From contig CAZCEC010000006.1 of NCBI GenBank assembly GCA_964497615.1, positions 62,001 to 126,000 of the forward strand: a stretch of DNA of 64,000 nucleotides. Reading direction: 5' to 3'. The position numbers and the translations under genes were made by a program. The DNA is from CAZCEC01 sp964497615. Lineage in GTDB: Bacteria; Chloroflexota; Anaerolineae; Anaerolineales; UBA6663. Numbering within the stretch: position 1 is the stretch's first letter; each line of letters opens with the position of its first letter. This document shows, in pieces, positions 54,837-63,520 of the stretch. The notes under the pieces were generated by a model that searched no databases, was not told the origin of the DNA, and saw only the letters and a list, made by a program, of their open reading frames with translations.

Positions 54837-56156
54837 TCATGCCGCTACCCGGGGCTGCGGCGCGCCTGCCTCACGGTTCAGCGGTTCGCATGCTGGTTCG
54901 GGCTCATACACGCAACGCAGGATCATCTCTGCACCCAGGATGAAGGCCGTCTGCTCCACCCGGAAGCCCAGGCGCTGCAGGAGCGCCGCCAGCGACGCCT
55001 GGGTGTAGTGGGTGATATGCTCGTGGGCATAGCCGCCCGGCGCCACGCGCCCGTACACCAGCTCAATCAGCGGCCAGATGGGCCGCCCGTAGTCGGGCGT
55101 GCCGATCACCAGCCGGCCGCCGGGCCGGAGCACGCGCCGCATTTCCAGGAACGGCGTTTCTCCCCCGGGCACGTGCTCGATGACCTGCGAGCACACCACG
55201 CAGTCAAAGCTGCGGTCGGGAAACGGCAGCGCCCAGATCGAGCCGTTGACCAGCGGCTTGCCAAAGCGCCAGGCGAAGCGCAACTTGCGCAGCAAGAGGT
55301 CCAGGCCAACCACGGCGGGCAGATCGGCCAGGATGTGACTGGAGCCGCATCCCAGGTCCAGTGTCGTCCCCGCGCCGGCCGCGAGTGCCAGGATGAGGGC
55401 GTGCCGCCGCCGCTGCCAGTAGCGCTGGAGCGGGATGACGCTGTCGTGGGCGCGATAGTCATAATCGGCGCACTCGATCGAGTTGCGCAGCCGCCACATG
55501 CGCCCGAAGGTGCGCAGGTAGGCCCAAGCCAGGCGCACAGGCGCCGCGTACCGGTGCCCGCCGTCACTGGGGCAGTAGCGGATGGGAATCTCGGCGATGG
55601 TCATCCCGGCTGCGTAGCACTTCACCAGGATCTCGCTGAGGATATCGAAGTCAGCGCTCTCGAGGGCAAATCTCTTGACCAGATGCGCCGGATAGAGCCG
55701 GTTGGCGCTCGATAGATCGTGGACCGGCAGCGACAAGCCGCGCCGGAACAGCCCATTCAAGGTGCGGCTGAGCACCCGCCGGCCCAGCGGCATCACGGCC
55801 GACCCGCCCGGCGCATAGCGCGAGCCGACGATCACGTCGCCCTGCGTGCGCGCCTGCCACAACGCCGCGATGAGGTCCGGGTCATGGGCCAGGCCGACGT
55901 TCAGCGTGAGGAGGTAGGCGCCGCGCGCCGCGGCCAGTCCGGCGCGCAAGGCGCTGCCATAGCCGGGCCCCTCCGGGGATACCACGCACACGGCCTCGTC
56001 CGGCCCAGCACCCGTGGGGGCCGGGTTGCCTGCCCCCACCAGCAGAATTTCGTAGGTGAGGTTCAGCCGCCGCAGCGCCTCGGCCGTGCGCGGCAGCCAA
56101 TGAGCGCTGCCCGCCGGTTCATGCCCAATCGGGATCAACACGGTGACATCAAGCAT
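54837..56156 (-). CDS. Fusion of GT2 glycosyltransferase and SAM-dependent methyltransferase
   Basis: The 439-aa protein has an N-terminal Dpm1-like GT-A domain (residues 1-225: VTVLIPIG, then AAARGAYLLTLNVGLAHDPD in place of a DxD motif, and the VGSRYAPGG block) and a C-terminal class I methyltransferase (about 250-420: TTLDLGCGSSHI, VVCSQVIEHVPGG, VLRPGGRLVIGTPDYG). The start at 56156 is chosen over 56255. Such fusions occur in surface-glycan or lipid-linked sugar pathways. The usual DxD of the GT domain reads LNVGLAHD, so metal binding may be changed and activity is not certain. Confidence 0.85.
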   Translation of the reverse strand: MLDVTVLIPIGHEPAGSAHWLPRTAEALRRLNLTYEILLVGAGNPAPTGAGPDEAVCVVSPEGPGYGSALRAGLAAARGAYLLTLNVGLAHDPDLIAALWQARTQGDVIVGSRYAPGGSAVMPLGRRVLSRTLNGLFRRGLSLPVHDLSSANRLYPAHLVKRFALESADFDILSEILVKCYAAGMTIAEIPIRYCPSDGGHRYAAPVRLAWAYLRTFGRMWRLRNSIECADYDYRAHDSVIPLQRYWQRRRHALILALAAGAGTTLDLGCGSSHILADLPAVVGLDLLLRKLRFAWRFGKPLVNGSIWALPFPDRSFDCVVCSQVIEHVPGGETPFLEMRRVLRPGGRLVIGTPDYGRPIWPLIELVYGRVAPGGYAHEHITHYTQASLAALLQRLGFRVEQTAFILGAEMILRCVYEPEPACEPLNREAGAPQPRVAA

Positions 56157-56347
56157 AGGATCAGTCTGGTCAGTGGCCCCCGTATTTGAGACTGGCCGTG
56201 CGGCCGCCATCAAAAGCGTCCGCGCCGGGGCGGAATTGTACGCGCGCGGGGCCAAACCTGCATCCTGTCACAATGCGGCTCTGAGCGGGGCACGGCACTC
56301 CTCGCCCACTATCCCGCGCCTGGGCCAGGCCGCAGTCCGCGCCGCGC

Positions 56348-56375
56348 TTGCGGGCCGCAGCCCCCGGTTTATAAT
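56348..56375 (+). promoter_or_regulatory. Promoter of the PhyH-like oxygenase operon
   Basis: TTGCGG (56348-56353) and TATAAT (56370-56375) are spaced by 16 bases. The expected transcription start is at the foot of the hairpin at 56381-56410. The rest of 56157-56440 contains no gene I can support. Confidence 0.6.
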
Positions 56376-56380
56376 GTAGG

Positions 56381-56417
56381 CGCCGACTTGAGGTCGTCCT
56401 CGAGCGGGCGTTTTTTT
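56381..56417 (+). terminator. Intrinsic-terminator-like hairpin in the PhyH leader
   Basis: CGCC, an internal GA/CG loop and CTTGAGG-TCGT-CCTCGAG form a stem closed by GGCG, followed at once by seven T (56411-56417). It lies only about 25 bases before the ribosome binding site (AGGAGAG), so full termination there would block the operon: an attenuator, or the end of an unseen short RNA. Confidence 0.7.
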
Positions 56418-56440
56418 GCTCACCCACAGGAGAGACTGGC

Positions 56441-57205
56441 ATGCAGGTGCACGAAGCCCTGGCCGCCCTCGGGGTCACCGACCAGACCTTGAGCCAGGCC
56501 GAAAAGGACCACTTGGACCGGGATGGCTATTTGCCGCTGGCCAACATCCTGTCCGCCGCGCAGATCGCCCGCATTTGTGAACGGACCGATGAGCTCATCG
56601 CGCTCGAAGGCGACAAGGCCGGCACCGAGGTGCACCAGGAAGCGGGCACCAACCGGCTGAGCGACCTGGTGAACAAGGACCCGATCTTTGAAGTGTGCTT
56701 CACCCATCCGCGCGTGCTGGCCGCCATCAGCCATGTGCTGCGGGGCGATCTCAAGCTGTCTTCGCTGAACTACCGCGCCGCGCTGCCGGGCTCTGGCCTC
56801 CAGGGGCTGCATGCCGACTGGAGTGGCGCCGTCGCGCCCGGCGATTACTACGTCTGCAACTCCATCTGGCTGCTGGACGACTTCACCGCGGAGAACGGGG
56901 CCACGCGCGTGGTGCCCGGCTCGCACCGGAGCGGGCAGGTTCCCAAGGACGCCATGCCCGACCCCGCCCAGCCGCACCCGGACGAGGTGGTGCTGACGGC
57001 GCCGGCTGGCACGGTGGTGATCTTCAACTCGCACACCTGGCACGGCGGCACCCTCAACCGCACCGACCGGCCCCGGCGCGGACTGCACTCCTATTTCACC
57101 CGGCGCGGCCAGCCGCAGCAGCTCGACCAGAGGGCCTACATCCGCCCAGAGACCTACCAGCGCCTCAGCCCGGCGGCGCGCCTCATCCTGGACGTGCAGG
57201 CGTGA
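56441..57205 (+). CDS. Phytanoyl-CoA dioxygenase (PhyH) family oxygenase
   Basis: A non-heme Fe(II)/2-oxoglutarate-type oxygenase of 254 aa. The metal triad is His124 and Asp126 (GLHADWS) with His201 (SHTWHGGTLN); a 2-oxoglutarate-binding Arg follows a few residues later in the DRPRRGLH segment. NGATRVVPGSH is the other family signature. The substrate cannot be told from sequence. The gene's stop overlaps the next start (GTGA), so the two proteins are translationally coupled and may share a pathway. Confidence 0.9.
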   Translation: MQVHEALAALGVTDQTLSQAEKDHLDRDGYLPLANILSAAQIARICERTDELIALEGDKAGTEVHQEAGTNRLSDLVNKDPIFEVCFTHPRVLAAISHVLRGDLKLSSLNYRAALPGSGLQGLHADWSGAVAPGDYYVCNSIWLLDDFTAENGATRVVPGSHRSGQVPKDAMPDPAQPHPDEVVLTAPAGTVVIFNSHTWHGGTLNRTDRPRRGLHSYFTRRGQPQQLDQRAYIRPETYQRLSPAARLILDVQA

Positions 57206-57894
57206 GCCTCCGCTACACCACCATCGTCGAGTCCGTCCGTGAGCTAAACCTTGTCGGCCGCGCTGATCTCGCCTATTGGACGGCGCACTTGGCCGGCACG
57301 GGCCTCACCCCGCAAAGCGTCAACGGCCAGGCGGAGGTGTCGCTGGGCGCGACGGACCTGAGCTGGATGGGCGTGCGCTTCAACGAGAGTATCATCGTGC
57401 TCACCCTGGCGGAGCCAGCGGCCCCGGAGGCCGCCCAGGGCGGCTACCTGCTTCACGCCTACAACTCCAACCGCGCGCTGGCCTTCATGGAGCGGCTCTT
57501 TTTTCGGACGCCCTACTATGCCGCCGCCATCGAACTGGCGGACCGGGCGCCGGTCCGTTTTCAGGTGAACGACGCGGCCGGCGGGGGCTACCGGGCCGAG
57601 GCCGCTGGCGCGCCGACGGCCCGCCTGACCAACGACGCCTGGCAGGGTGCCGTCCACCTGCCGCGCCAGCGCGCTGCGCCGCAGGGGCATGCCGGCTATT
57701 TCTACGCGCGGCTGGCCGGGCCGGGTCAGGCCTATCCCTTCGCGGCCGGGCACGACACGTTCACGTTGACCCCCAGCGCCCTCAGCCCAGTGCTGCAATG
57801 GCTGCACGATTCGCATTTCACGCCGGTGGAGTGGCGCTACCGCCCGGCGGCCACACACAGCAAGTCGCGGACTTACGCCGCAGGCCGGTCGTAA
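57202..57894 (+). CDS. Unknown protein coupled to PhyH, DUF2071/acetoacetate-decarboxylase-like possible
   Basis: The GTG at 57202 overlaps the PhyH stop (GTGA) and gives a 230-aa protein; the longer open frame upstream runs out of frame through PhyH. The pattern NSNRALAFMERLFFRTPYYAAAIELADRAPVRFQ resembles the beta-barrel of DUF2071/YqjF-like proteins, which are distant from acetoacetate decarboxylase, but without motif certainty. No signal peptide is visible. The coupled start suggests a shared substrate with the oxygenase. Confidence 0.7.
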   Translation: MSLRYTTIVESVRELNLVGRADLAYWTAHLAGTGLTPQSVNGQAEVSLGATDLSWMGVRFNESIIVLTLAEPAAPEAAQGGYLLHAYNSNRALAFMERLFFRTPYYAAAIELADRAPVRFQVNDAAGGGYRAEAAGAPTARLTNDAWQGAVHLPRQRAAPQGHAGYFYARLAGPGQAYPFAAGHDTFTLTPSALSPVLQWLHDSHFTPVEWRYRPAATHSKSRTYAAGRS

Positions 57895-57984
57895 CGGCCA
57901 GCGCATGCCGGACCGGGAGCGCCAGCAGGATATCGGCGGGACGTCCCTGCCGTTCGCGGCGCGGCAGGCCTGGGCCCGGCCGGA

Positions 57985-58380
57985 TTATCGTTGGCGCTTC
58001 AGCTTGCGCCAGCCCCCGGCGCGATTGTTGGCGATGATCTGCTTGAACATGGCCGCCAGCGCGCGGCGGTTGATCTTCTCGCCTTCCCGGACGGCCACGG
58101 TGCGGGCGGTCTGGTTGGTGTGGCCGCCGGTGATAATGCCTTCCGGGTCTGGGACGATGGCGCCGTCGTAGAGAAAGATGTTGACGTGGTCTTTGGCGGC
58201 GAGCAAGGCGCAGATGTTGCCCTGCAGCACGAAGTAGGGGCGGTTGGTGAACTTGATCGTCTCCTCCACTTCACGGTCGGCGGCGTGGACCAGCGCGCGC
58301 ACCTCGCGGCAGATGGCCTGCTGCCAGGCGGGCAGGGCGTCAATGTAGGCGTCTACGCGCGGATCGGGGGTGTAGGTCAT
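57985..58380 (-). CDS. DUF1801-domain protein (YdhG-like)
   Basis: The 131-aa protein has the DUF1801 pattern VDAYIDALPAWQQAICREVRALV, then EETIKFTNRPYFVLQGNICALLAAKDHVNIFLYDG. The fold is iron-chaperone-frataxin-like (YdhG type) and its function is unclear. The start overlaps the beta-propeller stop in ATGA, so it is coupled to that gene upstream. Confidence 0.85.
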   Translation of the reverse strand: MTYTPDPRVDAYIDALPAWQQAICREVRALVHAADREVEETIKFTNRPYFVLQGNICALLAAKDHVNIFLYDGAIVPDPEGIITGGHTNQTARTVAVREGEKINRRALAAMFKQIIANNRAGGWRKLKRQR

Positions 58381-59357
58381 GGAGGAGCCTCCGCGGCGCC
58401 TGGGTGGGCGGGCGTATACAGCGCCGCGCGCTCCGGGCTCTTGCCCACAACCAACTCGCCGCGCACCTCCCCGCTGGCCACGTCCAGCGCCAGCAGCCGC
58501 CCCGCCCCCATCAGGGACACATAGGCTACTGCGCCGTCGGGGCTGAGGGCCAGACCTTTCGGATAGGAGCCTTCGCCCGTTGGAACCGACAGTTGCAGGG
58601 CGCGCGTGCGCGCCTCGTAGACGGTCACGGTGCTGCCGCGGCCATTCGTGACGACGACCTGCTTTCCATCGGGCGTGAAGGCCATCCGCACCGGCCCGAT
58701 GGCGGCGCTGGCGAACTCCGCTGTCACCGCCGCCGACGCCGTATCAATCACCCAAATCCGGTCGGCGCCCACTGCCCCAATCCACACTTCTGCGCTATCC
58801 GGCGCGGCGGCAATGCCCACCGGGTTGCCGCTCAGGGTCAGGCCGCGCGTCTGCCCCGTCGCCAGATTCGTCACGCTGGCCGTGGCGCTGTCGAAGCCGG
58901 CCGCCACGAGCCACTGTTCGTCGGGCGTCAACGTGAACATCCACGGCCCCACATCCGGCACGCGCCATACTTGTCGCACTGCGCCGCTCGCGATCTCCAA
59001 CTCCAGCACCGCCTGGTCGGGCGCGCAGGCCACCCACAAAGTCTGCCCGTCGCGGCTGAGTTGGGCCCAATGCGGCTGGCGATAAGGGGTCAGCTCAATG
59101 CGACGCTCGATCTCCATGCGCTCCAAATGGACCACCGCGATAGAACCGCCGGGCGCGTCGTTGGAACCCATCTCCAAGACGAACGCCCGTGTCTGATCGC
59201 GGCTGATCACGATGTCCTGGGGATGGGGGCGCGTGGCGAGGGTGCCGAGGAGGCTGAACGTATCGAGGTCCACAAGGGCGACCCCGTCGTCTCGGGTGAG
59301 CGGCACCAGCGCCCGGCGGGCGCCTGAGGCGCCTAACGATTCAGGACGATATTCCAT
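58377..59357 (-). CDS. YVTN-type beta-propeller protein
   Basis: The 326-aa protein consists of seven-bladed-propeller-like repeats with IVISRDQTRAFVLEMG, AQLSRDGQTLWVACAPDQ, FTLTPDEQWLVAAGFD, MAFTPDGKQVVVTNGRG and LALSPDGAVAYVSLMG, a good match with the YVTN/surface-layer propeller group. It has no signal peptide or lipobox, unlike the other two propellers in this window, so it is probably cytoplasmic. Its stop overlaps the DUF1801 start (ATGA). Confidence 0.85.
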   Translation of the reverse strand: MEYRPESLGASGARRALVPLTRDDGVALVDLDTFSLLGTLATRPHPQDIVISRDQTRAFVLEMGSNDAPGGSIAVVHLERMEIERRIELTPYRQPHWAQLSRDGQTLWVACAPDQAVLELEIASGAVRQVWRVPDVGPWMFTLTPDEQWLVAAGFDSATASVTNLATGQTRGLTLSGNPVGIAAAPDSAEVWIGAVGADRIWVIDTASAAVTAEFASAAIGPVRMAFTPDGKQVVVTNGRGSTVTVYEARTRALQLSVPTGEGSYPKGLALSPDGAVAYVSLMGAGRLLALDVASGEVRGELVVGKSPERAALYTPAHPGAAEAPP

Positions 59358-59543
59358 GCTTGCCTCCGCTCACCGTGAAGAACCACGACCAGGTCTATCA
59401 AGTATTACAAATTCTGGCGCCGAGCGTTCAAACATCCACCTCCCACGCCAGCGCGCCTCCCTACCGCCGCGTACAGCCAATCGCAGACGTCCCTCGCAGC
59501 GCAGTGCGGTCTCTTAACGGGCCGCGACTGCCACCCCTTTTCC

Positions 59544-59584
59544 CCCTTCGTGCGCCTTCGTGTCTTTGTGTCTTTGTGGTGAAG
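59544..59584 (+). repeat. Heptamer-type tandem repeat (CTTCGTG/CTTTGTG units)
   Basis: Four or five degenerate units of 8-9 bases (CTTCGTGCG, CCTTCGTGT, CTTTGTGT, CTTTGTGG) lie before the cyclase gene. The 59358-59635 gap has no supported gene, and no clear promoter was found in it. Confidence 0.55.
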
Positions 59585-59635
59585 CCTGTCCGAGACCTTG
59601 ACTCCCCCGCCAACCGGCCTACACTTGCCCTATCC

Positions 59636-62600
59636 ATGGATTGTCCAAACTGCGGCCGCGCCAACCGCGACCGGGCCAACTTCTGCCGCTACTGCGGCGC
59701 GCACTTCGCGCTTGCCTGCCCACGCTGCCGTGCCGTCCTGCCCGAGGACGCCCTCTTCTGCGACAACTGCGGTCACGACCTCGCCCGACCTAGCGCGGCC
59801 CCAGAAGGACAGCGCCCCGCCAAAGCTCAGCCCGCGGCGGCCGCGCTGACGGGCACGCGGGCGTCCCCACCAGCCGGCGTTCCGGTAAGCGCGCCCGCGC
59901 CCGCCCTCTCCCAATACATCCCCCCTGAACTGCTGCGCAAGCTCACCGCCGCCCGCGAGACGGGCGTCATGGTCGGCGAGCGGCGCGTGGTCACCATGCT
60001 CTTCTGCGATGTCAAAGGCTCCACCGCGGCTGCCGAGCAGCTCGACCCGGAGGACTTCACCGAGATCATCAACGGCGCCTTTGCCCACATGATCGCCCCG
60101 GTCTACAAGTACGAGGGCACCCTGGCCCGGCTGATGGGCGATGCCATCCTGGCTTTCTTTGGCGCGCCCATCGCCCACGAGGACGACCCGCAGCGCGCCG
60201 TGCTGGCCGGCCTCGATATCACCGCTGCCATCGCCCCGTATCGCGAGCAGGTGCAGGCGAGGTGGGGCATCGACTTCAATGTCCGCGTGGGCATCAATAC
60301 TGGGCTAGTGGTCGTCGGCGCGGTCGGGTCCGACCTGCGGCTGGAATACAGCGCCATCGGCGACGCCATCAATCTGGCCGCCCGGATGGAGCAGACGGCC
60401 ATCCCTGGCACCGTTCAGATCGCCCACGACACCTACCGGCACATCGCCGGGCTGTTCGATTGCGAGCCGCTGGGCGAGATCGAAGTTAAAGGCAAGAGCG
60501 AGCCGGTGCGCTCGTACCGCGTGCTGCGGCGCAAGGCTCAGATCACCCGCCTGCGCGGAATCGAGGGCCTGCGTGCTGAGATGGTGGGCCGCGAAGCGGA
60601 ACTACGCGCCTTCCACGGCATCATGGATGACCTTCAGCGCGGCGTCGGGCGCATCGTGTGCGTCCTGGGTGAGGCGGGGCTGGGCAAGAGCCGGCTGGTG
60701 GCGGAGGCGAGGCTGATCTTTCAGAGCCTGGCGGAGGACCGACGGAGGACGGAAGACGAAGGACGAACCCCACTAAAGGCCGTGGGGCAGGTGACCAGCG
60801 ACGACGCACACGGACATTGGTTCGACGCCTCTAGCCTGTCCTATGAGAGCCACGACGCCTACGGCCTCTTTCAGCGCCTGCTGCGCCGCGTGGCCGGGCT
60901 GGATTACGACGCCCCGCCGGAGCGCGTGCGCGCTGGGCTGGATGAGTTGGTGGCCGGGCTGCCGCCCGAAGCGCAGGGGCACGCCGCCCACGTCTTTGCC
61001 ACGCTCTTTGGCGTGGCCGAGGGCAACGGCCTGGCCCTGGAAGGCGAGACCTTCCGGCGCGAACTGCTGGAAGCGATGCAGGCGGTGTGGCGCGCCCGCT
61101 TCGGGGCCCAGCCCACCGTGCTGGCCCTGGACGACATGCACTGGAGCGACAGCGCCTCGGTGGAAATGCTGCGCCAACTCCTGCCCCTGACCGCCGAGAT
61201 GCCGCTGGTGCTCATCTGCGCCCTGCGCGCCGAGCGCCAGTCGCCGGCCTGGGGGCTGCGCCGCGCCGCCGACGAAGAGCACCGCCACATCTACACCGAG
61301 CTCGATCTGCTGCCCCTGTCCGAAGCGGAGAGCAACGAACTGCTCGACCGGCTGCTGGCGACCCCCGACTTGCCTGCACGGCTGCGCTCCGCCATCCTGG
61401 AGAAGTCCGGCGGCAATCCGTACTTCATCGAAGAGGTCGTGCGCACCCTCATCGAAAACGGCGCGGTGGTGCCCGAGGACCGGGTGGAGAACGGCGCCAC
61501 GCGGCGCTATTGGACGGCCACGACCACCGGCGCCGACTTCGCCATCCCCGACAACCTCCAGCGCCTGCTGGCCGCCCGACTCGACCGGCTGGAGGACGCC
61601 ACCCGCGGCACCCTGCAAATGGCCGCCGTCATCGGCCGGTCCTTCCATCATCGTGTGCTGGCAGCGGTGGACGACGCCAGCCCGGCCTTGGACGGCCGCC
61701 TGCGCACCCTGCTCCAACTGGACATGATCCGCGAGGCCGCCCGCGTGCCGGAGGTGGAATACGCCTTCCGCAACCCGTTGACGCAGGAGGCCGTCTACCA
61801 GACGATCCTGATGAAGAGCCGCCGCCGCGCGCACCGCCGGGTGGGCGAGGCCATCGAGACCCTGTATCCCGAGCACCGCGAGCGCTTCGCCGGGCTGCTG
61901 GCCCACCACTTTGCCCAGGCGGGCGAGCGCGAGAAGGCCGCCGCCTACTGCCGCCGCGCCGCGCAGCAGGCCCTGGCCGTCTTCGCCTACGAGCAGGCCG
62001 CCCACAACCTGCGCGCTGCCCTGGACCAGTTGGCGCCGGACGAAGTCAGCGACTTGCGCCACCGTGCCGGCTTGCTGGAAGAGTGGGCTGATGTGCAGCG
62101 CCTGCTGCGCGCCGGCCACGCTGCCCTCGGGGGCTACCAGCAGGCCCTGGCGGTGTGCGCCCAACTGACGGGGGCGGGCGATTTCGACGACCTGCGCCTC
62201 AACCGCAAGATCGTCGAGGTGGTGGCGGAACTCAAGTGGTCGGTGGGGCTGGAGGAATTTCAGCAGGCCAACGCCCAGGCGCAGGCGGCCCGCGCCAGCC
62301 TGGGGCGGTCGGTGGCTCAGCGGGCCGCCGAGGGCCCGCACCCCGAGGTGGTGCGCGGCCTGGTGGCCCTATCGACCGATGCCTGGCGCGTGCGGGAGCC
62401 GGCGGATTGGGATGCCGCCCAGCGCCACGCCGAGCAGGCCGTGGCCCTGGCCGAGCAATTGGACAGCCCGCTCGACCTCTCGCAGGCGCTGGGCGCGCTG
62501 GCCACCGTGCTCGACGGGCGCAGCCGTCTGCGCGAGCACCTGGAGGTGGCCCGCCGCCGGCACGCCGTGTGCGCCAAGCAGTTGGAGGGCGATCCGCGCG

Positions 62601-62995
62601 AACGGCTGGAGGCGCTGCGCTCGATGGGCGCCGCGCTGATGTACGTCGGCGAGTACGCCGCCGCGCGCCCTTACCTGGCCGAGGCCGAGGCCTTGGCCGT
62701 CGAGACGCACGCGGTGGATCAGCAGGCGAATGCCGTTGGCCTGCAAGTGCAGTGCGCCTACCGGCTGGACCAGTGGGACGCGGTGCTGGCCGACGAGGCC
62801 AAGTGGCGCGCCCTGGAGCAAAGCTACAGCCGCGGGCGGGTGGGCGAGACGTGCTTCTTCGTGGCCCTGAGCGGCAGCGTGCACGCCCTGCGCGGCGACC
62901 GGGCGCGGGCCGCCGCCTATGCCGACGAGTCGTATCAGTACATGGTCGGCATGTCGGGCACGCCCGACCAATGGCAGCGCAACCAGTTCTATTGA
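59636..62995 (+). CDS. Zinc-ribbon/adenylate cyclase/AAA-ATPase/TPR signalling protein (ends at an in-frame TGA)
   Basis: The start at 59636 gives MDCPNCGRANRDRANFCRYCG, a double zinc ribbon (residues 2-50). A class III nucleotide cyclase follows (about 115-295) with metal Asp residues in FCDVKGST and MGDAILAFFG and the catalytic NLAARME block. Next comes an AAA/NB-ARC-type ATPase (Walker A GEAGLGKSR, about residue 340; Walker B VLALDDMHW near 500) and Ala/Leu-rich TPR helices to the end. A repeat-encoded insertion lies at 60732-60768. The frame stops at TGA (62993-62995), but the same frame continues with TPR-like sequence to 63493, so the true protein was probably about 1285 aa. Confidence 0.9.
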   Translation: MDCPNCGRANRDRANFCRYCGAHFALACPRCRAVLPEDALFCDNCGHDLARPSAAPEGQRPAKAQPAAAALTGTRASPPAGVPVSAPAPALSQYIPPELLRKLTAARETGVMVGERRVVTMLFCDVKGSTAAAEQLDPEDFTEIINGAFAHMIAPVYKYEGTLARLMGDAILAFFGAPIAHEDDPQRAVLAGLDITAAIAPYREQVQARWGIDFNVRVGINTGLVVVGAVGSDLRLEYSAIGDAINLAARMEQTAIPGTVQIAHDTYRHIAGLFDCEPLGEIEVKGKSEPVRSYRVLRRKAQITRLRGIEGLRAEMVGREAELRAFHGIMDDLQRGVGRIVCVLGEAGLGKSRLVAEARLIFQSLAEDRRRTEDEGRTPLKAVGQVTSDDAHGHWFDASSLSYESHDAYGLFQRLLRRVAGLDYDAPPERVRAGLDELVAGLPPEAQGHAAHVFATLFGVAEGNGLALEGETFRRELLEAMQAVWRARFGAQPTVLALDDMHWSDSASVEMLRQLLPLTAEMPLVLICALRAERQSPAWGLRRAADEEHRHIYTELDLLPLSEAESNELLDRLLATPDLPARLRSAILEKSGGNPYFIEEVVRTLIENGAVVPEDRVENGATRRYWTATTTGADFAIPDNLQRLLAARLDRLEDATRGTLQMAAVIGRSFHHRVLAAVDDASPALDGRLRTLLQLDMIREAARVPEVEYAFRNPLTQEAVYQTILMKSRRRAHRRVGEAIETLYPEHRERFAGLLAHHFAQAGEREKAAAYCRRAAQQALAVFAYEQAAHNLRAALDQLAPDEVSDLRHRAGLLEEWADVQRLLRAGHAALGGYQQALAVCAQLTGAGDFDDLRLNRKIVEVVAELKWSVGLEEFQQANAQAQAARASLGRSVAQRAAEGPHPEVVRGLVALSTDAWRVREPADWDAAQRHAEQAVALAEQLDSPLDLSQALGALATVLDGRSRLREHLEVARRRHAVCAKQLEGDPRERLEALRSMGAALMYVGEYAAARPYLAEAEALAVETHAVDQQANAVGLQVQCAYRLDQWDAVLADEAKWRALEQSYSRGRVGETCFFVALSGSVHALRGDRARAAAYADESYQYMVGMSGTPDQWQRNQFY
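60732..60768 (+). repeat. GACGAAG/GACGGAG-unit repeat inside the cyclase gene
   Basis: Units GGAGGACCGAC, GGAGGACGG, AAGACGAAG, GACGAAC encode the charged loop EDRRRTEDEGRT between the AAA Walker A segment and the following conserved block. The repeat resembles the hairpin arms at 35630-35698. Confidence 0.55.
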
Positions 62996-63493
62996 CGATC
63001 GCTGCCGCTGCAGGCGCAGGGCGAGTTCGCCCTGGTCACCGAAAACATGGAAACGTCGCTCAGCAAGGCCGGCCAGCCCGTCCGGCGCGGCACCATGGCC
63101 CACGAGCACGACGTCTACATGCTCCTGACCGAGACCGCCGTCAACCAGCGTAATTCGGCCGCCATCCAGCAGTACGCCGCGCGGCTGGAGCCGCTGGCCG
63201 CCCGCGACGAGCACCCGCTCTATCGGGCCATCGCCCACCGCGCCTGGGGCGTGGCCCAGCGCCTGAGGGGCGACCTGCCCGCCGCGCAGGCCCGGCTGGC
63301 CCAGGCCCTGGCGATGTTTACCGCCCTGGGCGCGGACTGGCAGGCGGCGCGCACGCATCTGGAGCTGGCCGAGGCCGCCACGGACCCGGCCGACGCCCGC
63401 GCCCACTTCACCGAAGCCCTGGCGGCGTTCGAGAGCCTGGGCGCTCGCCCTGACGCCGACCGCGCCCGCGCCGCGCTGCAAGCGTCGGCGTAG
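62996..63493 (+). pseudogene. C-terminal TPR remainder of the cyclase gene, after an in-frame stop
   Basis: The same reading frame continues after the TGA with RSLPLQAQGEFALVTENME and TPR-like Ala-rich helices (AAIQQYAARLEPLAARDEH, then RGDLPAAQARLAQALAMFTALGADW) until TAG at 63491-63493. A single base change from TGG or CGA would explain the stop. A separate start could be ATG 63047, but no ribosome binding site is seen there. Confidence 0.75.
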
Positions 63494-63520
63494 TCACGTC
63501 TCAACCCAAAGGAGGGAAAC

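Noticed and set aside
62993..62995. UGA recoding as Sec or Trp
   Set aside because: TGA ends many intact genes here, no SECIS-like stem was noticed, and the position is a TPR linker, not a redox site.
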